Of a stretch of DNA of 64,000 nt, positions 56,849 through 64,000 are shown one piece after another. The notes below the pieces were generated by a model. It saw only the letters and a list, made by a program, of their open reading frames with translations, ran no database searches and had not been told where the DNA came from. The DNA comes from Bacteroidota bacterium (GTDB lineage: Bacteria > Bacteroidota > Bacteroidia > Cytophagales > Cyclobacteriaceae). Position 1 is the first letter of the stretch. Every line of letters begins with the position of its first letter. Location: assembly GCA_027592755.1 (NCBI GenBank), contig JAQCLE010000003.1, positions 33,191 through 97,190 of the forward strand, in the 5' to 3' direction. A program made the translations under genes and the position numbers.

Positions 56849-57048
56849 GGCCGAATTTGTCATGTGATGCTTCGGATCGGGAGATTTCAGGAATCAATAG
56901 TAAAGATCAGATACTCGATAATTGACTTGTCATCGTTTTTGACTCTCGTATCTCCAAAAAAGTCCCATTCAATTTTTTGGATTTAGGGACTTAGGATTTC
57001 TATTATTAGCAACACATAGACAAGCGAAATAAATGTTTAAATCATGCT

Positions 57049-57056
57049 TACCTTTG
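57049..57056 (+). promoter_or_regulatory. Putative -7 element (TACCTTTG) of secA
   Basis: TACCTTTG matches the TAnnTTTG consensus exactly and lies 49 bases before the secA ATG. A matching -33 element is not evident. Confidence 0.4.
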
Positions 57057-57105
57057 CTGCCTTAAAACCGTTTATTTTAGCGTTTTATTAAGAGAATACG
57101 ATCAG

Positions 57106-60100
57106 ATGATAGGTGCTATTACCAAGGGATTTGCAAAAATATTCGGATCAAAATCCGAAAAAGACATCAAGCTTCTGCTTCCTTATGTGACCCGAATTAA
57201 TGAAGAATTCGAAAAATTATCTTCGATATCAGATGATAATCTCAGAGGGAAGACCCATGGATTCAAAGATTTTATTGGCCAGGAACTGTCAAAATTTGAT
57301 CAGCAGATAATAGAATTTCAGCAGAGAGTTGATTCCAATCCAGAATTGGATGCTTCTGAAAAAGAAGACCTTTTTTCAAAAATTGACAAACTGAATGAGG
57401 AAAGGGATGACGCTCTGGAAGAGGTCTTGATGAGGATTCTTCCAGAAGCATTCGCAGTAGTTAAGGAGACTGCCCGGCGCCTGACAGAAAATGAAAAACT
57501 AGAAGTAACAGCAACTCTTCGGGATAAGGAAATTGCTGTTAACCATAGTTACGTTGAGATTCAGGGTGATAAAGCAATTTGGAAAAATAGGTGGACTGCC
57601 GGGGGTATTGATGTGGTTTGGAAAATGGTTCATTACGATGTGCAGCTTATCGGGGGTATTGTTCTCCACCAGGGAAAGATAGCAGAAATGGCCACGGGCG
57701 AAGGTAAAACCCTTGTTGCAACGTTGCCAGCCTATCTTAATGGCCTGGCTGGGCGTGGGGTTCACATTGTGACGGTCAATGATTATCTCGCCAAAAGGGA
57801 CACACAATGGAATGGTCCTATATTTGAATTCCATGGTCTGAAGGTTGATTGTATTGACAATTATCAACCTCACTCTCCGGAACGCAGGGCCGCTTATCTG
57901 GCCGATATTACTTATGGTACCAATAATGAATTTGGGTTTGATTATCTCAGGGATAACATGTCCCGAAGTCCTGAGGAGCTGGTTCAGCGCAAACACCATT
58001 ATGTCATGGTGGATGAGGTTGATTCTGTTTTAGTAGATGAGGCGAGAACGCCACTAATTATTTCCGGACCGACACCAAAAGGTGATGTTCATGAATTCTA
58101 TGAATTAAGGCCACGAATTGTTAAGCTCGTAGAAGCTCAGAAAAGGATTGTTCAACAATTTCTTGCTGATGCCAAGAAAAAAATAGTCGAAAATGATGAA
58201 GATGGTGGCTTACCACTTTTTAGATCATTTAGGGGTTTGCCGAAATATAAGCCATTGATCAAGTTTCTCAGTGAGTCTGGGGTCAGGCAGGTTTTACAAA
58301 AAACGGAGAACTTTTACCTTCAGGACAATCAAAAAATGATGCCTGAAGCCGACCAAGAACTCTTTTTTACGATTGATGAAAAGCACAATAGCATTGAATT
58401 GACAGAAAAAGGTCTTGACCTGATTACCAGTGAAGGCGAAGACAGAAACTTTTTTATCATGCCTGATATTGGAGTGGAGATTTCCCAATTGGAAAACAAC
58501 ACGGAATTGTCTGAATCTGAGATGTTGAAGGCCAAGGAGGAATTGATCCAGGATTACTCAATTAAGGGTCAGCGGATTCATTCAATCAATCAATTACTGA
58601 AGGCTTACTGTCTTTTTGAAAAAGATACTGAGTACATTGTAGTCGATGAAAAGGTGAAAATTGTTGATGAGCAGACTGGTCGCGTAATGGATGGCAGGCG
58701 CTACTCGGACGGTTTACATCAGGCGATTGAAGCAAAAGAAAACGTGAAAGTAGAAGACGCTACTCAAACATACGCGACAGTTACACTTCAAAACTATTTC
58801 CGGATGTACCACAAGCTATGTGGTATGACTGGCACAGCCGAAACTGAAGCGGGGGAGTTTTGGGAAATTTATAAACTTGATGTTATTGTCATACCGACGA
58901 ATAGAATAATAGTTAGGGGGGATGAAGAAGATAAAGTCTATAAAACTATAAGAGAAAAATTCAATGCGGTGGTTGATGAAATCGTTGAACTGACCCGGAA
59001 AGGAAGGCCTGTTCTCGTGGGGACCACTTCAGTTGAAATCTCAGAGTTGGTGAGCCGGATGCTGAAGCTAAAAGGGATTGATCACCAGGTATTGAATGCA
59101 AAACAACATCAGAAAGAAGCGGATATTGTGGCCTTCGCCGGCAAACCTGGTACCGTTACGATTGCCACGAACATGGCCGGTCGTGGAACAGACATCAAGC
59201 TTACACCGGAATCAAAAGAGGCCGGGGGATTGGCAATCATCGGTACTGAGCGACATGAATCACGTCGTGTTGACAGGCAGCTAAGGGGTCGATCAGGAAG
59301 GCAGGGAGATCCGGGTTCATCTCAGTTTTATGTGTCTCTCGAGGATAATTTGATGAGGCTCTTTATGTCTGATCGGGTGGCTAAAATTATGGATAGGCTT
59401 GGTTTGGAAGAAGGGGAAGTCATTCAACACTCCATGATCACCAAGTCAATAGAAAGGGCACAGAAAAAAGTAGAGGAAAACAATTTCGCGACAAGAAAAC
59501 GTCTTCTGGAATATGACGATGTGATGAATAGTCAGAGAGAGGTTATCTACAAAAGAAGAAGAAATGCCCTGTTCGGAGAACGGCTTCAGTTGGACTTATT
59601 GAACATGTTCTATGAAATTTCGGAAGATATTGTCATTAATGCCAAAGCTTCTGAAGATTATGAGGGCTTTAAACTTAATTGCCTGAGCTTATTTGGCATT
59701 GACTACCAAATTAGCAACGATGATTTTATCAAAATTCCACAGGAAGAATTAAGCGAACTGGTTTATAAAGAAGCCCTTACTCATTACAACAATAAGAATG
59801 TAGAACTTGGTAAAAGGGCTTTCCCAATCCTCACCGATATTCAGAAGAACAGAGGTGCAACAGTTGTTGATGTCTTAGTGCCATTTACCGATGGAAAAAA
59901 ACAAATTGGCGTTGCTGTCAATCTAGTTAAGGCTATTGAAACAGAAAGCCGTCAGATGATCCGTGAGATGGAAAAATTCTCAGCATTGAACTTTATTGAT
60001 CAGGCCTGGAAAGAGCATCTACGTGATATGGATGACTTAAAACAGTCTGTACAAGCTGCTGTATATGAACAGAAGGATCCCTTGCTCATTTATAAGTTCG

Positions 60101-60459
60101 AATCATTTGAGTTATTCAAACGTTTTCTTGCCAGGGTTAATGAAGATACCGTCTCTTTTTTAACTAAGGCCCTCATTCCAGTACAACAGCCTGATCAGGT
60201 AAGTGAAGCCCGAAGACAACGAGCAGCTCAAAATTATCGGGAAAGTAAGGAGGAATCGAAATCGCTACTCGAAGGAGGGCAGGGTAGAACAAGACCACCT
60301 GTTGAAAAGGTTGCACCCGCTAAATCAATGAAGGTACGAGGCCGGAATGAACGTGTGGATGTGCAATATCCTGACGGGACTATAAAGCGTGATGTTAAGT
60401 TCAAGACTGTTGAAGATGATGTAAAAAGCAACAAATGCATCATCATTGGTGATGATTAA
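57106..60459 (+). CDS. secA: Protein translocase ATPase SecA
   Basis: 1,117 residues, longer than E. coli SecA (901) as is usual in Bacteroidota, with inserts in the region about 340-510. Walker A MATGEGKTLVA (from about 195), the VNDYLAKRD and YGTNNEFGFDYLRDNM motifs, VDEVDSVLVDEARTPLIISG, and the second helicase half with TNMAGRGTDIKL and RQLRGRSGRQGDPG are complete. The C-terminal zinc-binding CxCxnCH/C domain of many SecA proteins is absent; the tail ends KCIIIGDD. It drives export through SecYEG. Confidence 0.98.
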   Translation: MIGAITKGFAKIFGSKSEKDIKLLLPYVTRINEEFEKLSSISDDNLRGKTHGFKDFIGQELSKFDQQIIEFQQRVDSNPELDASEKEDLFSKIDKLNEERDDALEEVLMRILPEAFAVVKETARRLTENEKLEVTATLRDKEIAVNHSYVEIQGDKAIWKNRWTAGGIDVVWKMVHYDVQLIGGIVLHQGKIAEMATGEGKTLVATLPAYLNGLAGRGVHIVTVNDYLAKRDTQWNGPIFEFHGLKVDCIDNYQPHSPERRAAYLADITYGTNNEFGFDYLRDNMSRSPEELVQRKHHYVMVDEVDSVLVDEARTPLIISGPTPKGDVHEFYELRPRIVKLVEAQKRIVQQFLADAKKKIVENDEDGGLPLFRSFRGLPKYKPLIKFLSESGVRQVLQKTENFYLQDNQKMMPEADQELFFTIDEKHNSIELTEKGLDLITSEGEDRNFFIMPDIGVEISQLENNTELSESEMLKAKEELIQDYSIKGQRIHSINQLLKAYCLFEKDTEYIVVDEKVKIVDEQTGRVMDGRRYSDGLHQAIEAKENVKVEDATQTYATVTLQNYFRMYHKLCGMTGTAETEAGEFWEIYKLDVIVIPTNRIIVRGDEEDKVYKTIREKFNAVVDEIVELTRKGRPVLVGTTSVEISELVSRMLKLKGIDHQVLNAKQHQKEADIVAFAGKPGTVTIATNMAGRGTDIKLTPESKEAGGLAIIGTERHESRRVDRQLRGRSGRQGDPGSSQFYVSLEDNLMRLFMSDRVAKIMDRLGLEEGEVIQHSMITKSIERAQKKVEENNFATRKRLLEYDDVMNSQREVIYKRRRNALFGERLQLDLLNMFYEISEDIVINAKASEDYEGFKLNCLSLFGIDYQISNDDFIKIPQEELSELVYKEALTHYNNKNVELGKRAFPILTDIQKNRGATVVDVLVPFTDGKKQIGVAVNLVKAIETESRQMIREMEKFSALNFIDQAWKEHLRDMDDLKQSVQAAVYEQKDPLLIYKFESFELFKRFLARVNEDTVSFLTKALIPVQQPDQVSEARRQRAAQNYRESKEESKSLLEGGQGRTRPPVEKVAPAKSMKVRGRNERVDVQYPDGTIKRDVKFKTVEDDVKSNKCIIIGDD

Positions 60460-60468
60460 AATTTTTGA

Positions 60469-60972
60469 ATGCGCAGGAATCAACTTCTTATTATTACTCT
60501 GACACTTGTTTATAGCTGCGCCCCAACGATAACCAGGCAGTCTTCTACTGATAAATATGATGAAGATCTATCGGCGTATCGACCGATGATACCGGAATCA
60601 TCAGAAGTGACAGGTTCTGAATCAGTAAATAAGATTAATAAAATTTCTTATATCGAGCCAACTCAGCATATAAATGACGAGCTGGACAGCGTACTGACGC
60701 TAATGACTTTAAAAAATCTGGAAATAGGATATTTGCCAGGATTCAGTATTCAAATTTATTCAGGCAGAAGCCGTGAAGAGGCTAATAATGCCAAGCAGGC
60801 TGTATATGATCTCCTTGAGGATGAGACCGCAGTTGTTTACTATGATCAACCGGTTTTCAGGGTAAAAGTCGGCAAGTATTTTTCCAAACTGGAGGCCGAG
60901 AAAAACTTTAGAACGCTTAAAGATAATTTTCCACAAGCACTTGTCTTACCCGAGAGAATACGAATCAAATGA
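60469..60972 (+). CDS. SPOR-domain lipoprotein
   Basis: 167 residues; leader ends in LVYSC (Cys17), so a lipoprotein. The C-terminal 75 residues (GFSIQIYSGRSREEANNAKQ, VYYDQPVFRVKVGKYFSKLEAEKNFRTLKDNFP) have the SPOR pattern, which binds denuded peptidoglycan. The linker is acidic and polar. Nine bases after secA and overlapping the M20 peptidase gene by four bases, thus part of one transcript. Role in the envelope is inferred from the domain. Confidence 0.85.
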   Translation: MRRNQLLIITLTLVYSCAPTITRQSSTDKYDEDLSAYRPMIPESSEVTGSESVNKINKISYIEPTQHINDELDSVLTLMTLKNLEIGYLPGFSIQIYSGRSREEANNAKQAVYDLLEDETAVVYYDQPVFRVKVGKYFSKLEAEKNFRTLKDNFPQALVLPERIRIK

Positions 60973-62159
60973 GCATAATTGATGAGATAAAAAGCAGGGC
61001 CAGGAATATTCATCTGGATCTGATTGGCATCAGGAGGCATATTCATTCCAATCCAGAGCTGTCATTTAAGGAATATGAAACATCAGCTTTTATAAAGAAA
61101 GAACTGGACAGAATTGATGTTCAATATTCAGAAATGGCGGGCACTGGTATTGTAGCGCTTATCAAGGGGAAAAATCCGGAGTCAAAAGTTGTTGCTTTAA
61201 GGGCTGATATTGATGCTTTGCCGATCGTTGAAGCGAATGATGTACCTTATAAATCGCAAAATACGGGAGTGATGCATGCGTGCGGTCATGATGTTCATAC
61301 TACCTCCATGCTGGGAGCAACACAAATTTTGAATGACCTGAAAGAGAATTTTGAAGGCTCAATCAAGATCATTTTTCAACCGGGTGAAGAAAAACTTCCA
61401 GGAGGAGCCACGTTGATGATTAAGGAAGGTGTTCTAGAAAATCCGACACCCGCATCAATTATTGGCCAACATGTGATGCCATTTATACCAGCAGGGAAAG
61501 TTGGTTTTAAATCGGGTATGTACATGGCCAGCGCCGATGAAATTTACATGACAATAAGAGGGAAGGGCGGTCATGCAGCCATGCCAGAACATAATATTGA
61601 TCCTGTTTTGATAGCAAGTCATATAATTGTTGCCGTACAGCAGATTGTTTCGAGAAACGCTTCACCTAAGATTCCATCTGTTTTGTCTTTTGGGAAAGTA
61701 AATGCTGACGGGGCAACCAACGTTATTCCAAATGAAGTGAAAATTGAAGGGACATTTCGAACACTTAATGAAGAATGGAGGGCGAGAGCTCACGAAAAGA
61801 TAAAGAAATTGGCCCAAAGCCTGGCGGAAGGTATGGGAGGACAATGCGATATTGAGATAAGAAAGGGATACCCTTTCTTAAAAAACCATCCGGAAGTGAC
61901 GCAAAGGGCAAAAGACAGTGCCATAGAATATTTGGGACAGGAAAATGTCCTGGACCTCGACATCTGGATGGCTTCGGAAGATTTCGCCTGGTATTCGCAA
62001 CAGGTTGATTCTTGCTTTTACCGATTGGGCACTGGAAATGAGTCCAAAGGAATAATTTCAGGAGTCCATACGCCAACATTCGACATTGATGAGTCTGCAC
62101 TGGAAATAGGTGCCGGATTAATGGCCTGGATTGCTATACGTGAGTTAACTGCTCTTTAA
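60969..62159 (+). CDS. M20-family amidohydrolase / peptidase
   Basis: 396 residues. Metal-binding ALRADIDALPI and HACGHDVHTTSMLGA (with Cys-His-His), FQPGEEKLPGGATLMIKEGVL and the late SEDFAWYSQ match N-acyl-amino-acid amidohydrolases of the AmhX/HipO kind. It would release amino acids from N-acyl or related conjugates in the cytoplasm, with a metal pair. The GGHAAMPEHNIDPV segment is the dimerisation lid domain. It overlaps the SPOR gene by four bases and the convergent Na/Pi transporter gene by 26 bases. Confidence 0.91.
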   Translation: MSIIDEIKSRARNIHLDLIGIRRHIHSNPELSFKEYETSAFIKKELDRIDVQYSEMAGTGIVALIKGKNPESKVVALRADIDALPIVEANDVPYKSQNTGVMHACGHDVHTTSMLGATQILNDLKENFEGSIKIIFQPGEEKLPGGATLMIKEGVLENPTPASIIGQHVMPFIPAGKVGFKSGMYMASADEIYMTIRGKGGHAAMPEHNIDPVLIASHIIVAVQQIVSRNASPKIPSVLSFGKVNADGATNVIPNEVKIEGTFRTLNEEWRARAHEKIKKLAQSLAEGMGGQCDIEIRKGYPFLKNHPEVTQRAKDSAIEYLGQENVLDLDIWMASEDFAWYSQQVDSCFYRLGTGNESKGIISGVHTPTFDIDESALEIGAGLMAWIAIRELTAL

Positions 62160-63852
62160 CTTCCTTTTCTTTTTCGCCTGTTATGGCTTCTGTTACATTA
62201 ATAATGTGGTCTCCAACTTTTTCGCAGGAGTAGAACAAGTCCTTGTAGACAGTACCGCTTTTCACATTAAATGACTTATCCTCCAATCTCTTGAGGTGTT
62301 GTTTCCGCAGCTTATTTCGCTGTGAGTTGATCTCTGCTTCCTTTTGAACGGCTTCAATCATTGAAACAGTTCTATAATTACTTTTCAGGTTGTTCTTCAT
62401 GATATCAAATGCCTCATCAATAATATCAAGCATTTTCAATATCCCTTTTTGCTGTTCTTCGCTGAAATCGATTTCGTCTTCAATTTTCCTGCTGATGTCC
62501 TTCGACATTTGGAATATGATATCACCAATCCGTTCAAGGTCATTGGCAATACTCAGTAAACTTGCGACCCTAATTGACGTCTCGTTGCTCAACCGGCCCT
62601 GAGAGACCTTCATTAAGTAATTGGTGATTTCTTCTTCAACCCGGTCTGTAATTTCTTCATACTTCCTGATTTTAGAGAGGAGTTTGATTTGCCGTTTACT
62701 TTTCTTGACCTCAATAAGCTCTTTCAGGAAGCCCGACATTTTGCTGGTTATCTCCCCAAACCTGGCAGTTTCTTTTGTTGCTTCTTCCAGGGATAGTTCC
62801 GCTGTATCCATCATGCCGGTACCGATATATTCCAAATGATATTCCTCATCATCACCTCTGGATGGAAGCAAGCGGGTCACTGCTTTAGCAATGAAGTTTA
62901 CAAAATTCACCAGAATCAAAGTGTTGATCACATTAAATGTTGTATGGAAAATTGACAAAGCTATCGGGATGGCTTCTGGTTTGGCATAAGGTGAAGAGCC
63001 CCCGGAGTTTTGGAGATAACTGTCAATCGTACTCAGTAATATAGGCATCATGAATATGATCCATATCACACCAAAAACATTGAACATTAAATGGGCTAAT
63101 GCCGCTCTTTTCGCATGGATATTGCCGATTGTAGCCGCTAAGTTCGCCGTGATGGTAGTTCCGATATTTTCACCCAATACCATTGCTGCAGCCATGTCAA
63201 ATGAGATCCAGCCATTGTTTGCCATGACCAGCGTCAGGGCCATCGCTGCACTCGAGGATTGTACTATTACAGTGAGTAAAGTCCCTATTCCAATGAATAT
63301 CAAAATGGAAAGAACTCCGAGGTTAGTATATTCAGAAAGAAATGATAGAATTTCTGGATTAGCTCTAAGATCTGGTACGGAGCTTTTCAGATAAGCCAGC
63401 CCAAGAAAAAGCAGGGCAAACCCTATCAAAACCTCACCCCAGGACTTTACTTTGCTCCTGTTAAAAAAGAGCATAGGAAAGCCCAGTGCTATAATCGGCA
63501 GTGCAAAAGCGTCAATTTTTACTTTAAAACCAATAATTGATATGAGCCATGCAGTAATTGTTGTGCCGATGTTTGCTCCCATAATGACCCCAATAGCTTC
63601 AACCAATGAAAGCAAGCCGGCGTTAACAAAGCTTACAATCAACACGGTTGTGGCTGAGGACGACTGAACAATGCTTGTAATTGTAAATCCGGTTAGGACA
63701 CCTTTAACCCTGTTGGATGTCATTGCGCTCAGGATTTGGCGCATTTTTGCACCAGCTACTTTCTGGATTCCTTCGCTCATGATTTTCATGCCGTAAATAA
63801 AGAAGCCCAATGCCCCAAAGAGCTGTAAGAATTCAAAAAACCCGAATTTCAT
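62134..63852 (-). CDS. Na/Pi cotransporter family protein with PhoU-like tail
   Basis: 572 residues. The N-terminal 320 have the repeated NptA/NaPi pattern: GFTITSIVQSSSATTVLIVSFVNAGL, GANIGTTITAWL and IGTLLTVIVQSSSAAMALTL, GENIGTTITANLAAT. The final 220 residues are helical and PhoU-like, which is typical of the bacterial NptA form. It should move phosphate with sodium, perhaps regulated by its own PhoU part. Transcribed toward M20 and overlapping it at the stops; its promoter lies in the last 148 bases of the window, in which I see no gene. Confidence 0.93.
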   Translation of the reverse strand: MKFGFFEFLQLFGALGFFIYGMKIMSEGIQKVAGAKMRQILSAMTSNRVKGVLTGFTITSIVQSSSATTVLIVSFVNAGLLSLVEAIGVIMGANIGTTITAWLISIIGFKVKIDAFALPIIALGFPMLFFNRSKVKSWGEVLIGFALLFLGLAYLKSSVPDLRANPEILSFLSEYTNLGVLSILIFIGIGTLLTVIVQSSSAAMALTLVMANNGWISFDMAAAMVLGENIGTTITANLAATIGNIHAKRAALAHLMFNVFGVIWIIFMMPILLSTIDSYLQNSGGSSPYAKPEAIPIALSIFHTTFNVINTLILVNFVNFIAKAVTRLLPSRGDDEEYHLEYIGTGMMDTAELSLEEATKETARFGEITSKMSGFLKELIEVKKSKRQIKLLSKIRKYEEITDRVEEEITNYLMKVSQGRLSNETSIRVASLLSIANDLERIGDIIFQMSKDISRKIEDEIDFSEEQQKGILKMLDIIDEAFDIMKNNLKSNYRTVSMIEAVQKEAEINSQRNKLRKQHLKRLEDKSFNVKSGTVYKDLFYSCEKVGDHIINVTEAITGEKEKEVKEQLTHV

Positions 63853-64000
63853 GGATAAAGAGGTTTGGTGATCTCAAATTTTATTTACACGAGTTTGCAA
63901 AATATATAATCCGATTCTCATTTGTTAACATAAACCACAACTATCCGAAAGTCTAATTTCAAAAAACGGATAAAATAGCGGAAAAAGTTCAAACCTTTGA

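Noticed and set aside
56960..56992. Hairpin AAGTCCC...GGGACTT between dapF and secA
   Set aside because: Only seven pairs with a 19-base loop and no T tract after it; too weak to call a terminator.
1..64000. CRISPR array, tRNA or rRNA gene, prophage or intact insertion sequence
   Set aside because: I looked for regular spaced repeats, tRNA-like CCA ends and cloverleaf arms, integrases and transposases and saw none.

Overview
The window reads as chromosomal DNA of a Bacteroidota bacterium, most likely Cytophagales. The grounds are a TonB-dependent receptor with an N-terminal carboxypeptidase-like domain paired with a DUF4249 lipoprotein, a DUF4175 protein, GldI-like FKBP lipoproteins, a SecA of about 1,117 residues, TAnnTTTG-type promoter elements and moderate to low GC. 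Most of it is housekeeping sequence with high coding density. I see no tRNA, rRNA, CRISPR array, prophage or intact transposase gene.

Layout. 1-2.2 kb (minus): two FKBP-type isomerase lipoproteins and an NrnA-type DHH phosphoesterase. 2.3-8.7 kb: ndk, scpA (minus), dxs, apbE, a ZIP transporter and two poorly known proteins. 8.8-17.6 kb (plus): DUF4175 protein, RsbW-like ATPase, ybeY, mnmG, a methyltransferase and an Ig-like lipoprotein. Two parS-like palindromes lie between ybeY and mnmG. 17.6-17.96 kb: a very AT-rich gap with several near-consensus DnaA boxes, the best candidate for the chromosomal origin. Hand counts of third-position G and C in several genes change in the expected direction across it. 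18-29 kb: TPR protein, arylamine N-acetyltransferase, MaoC hydratase, tag, recJ, lptB, an FtsX-like permease, a neurotransmitter:sodium symporter and a potassium channel.

29.1-29.5 kb holds a hicBA toxin-antitoxin pair broken by three single-base frameshifts. 29.5-38.2 kb carries an orphan TRAP binding protein, clpB, the DUF4249/TonB pair and a secreted DNRLRE-like protein. 38.3-45.3 kb is the clearest accessory block: a two-gene iron-sulfur module, divergent from a 3-hydroxyisobutyrate-dehydrogenase-family enzyme, followed by an amidohydrolase that overlaps a complete TRAP transporter. Together they look like uptake and degradation of a small organic acid or amide. The set resembles part of anaerobic nicotinate degradation (Hnr/Ena/Hgd), but this is a hypothesis.

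45.3-46.7 kb has a histidine kinase that has lost its N-terminus and several inverted repeats. From 46.7 kb to the end the genes are core again: TPR lipoprotein, CBS protein, rhomboid protease, polyprenyl synthase, rnr, a double ABC ATPase, MOSC protein, comF, rplS, dapF, secA, a SPOR protein, an M20 hydrolase and a Na/Pi cotransporter.
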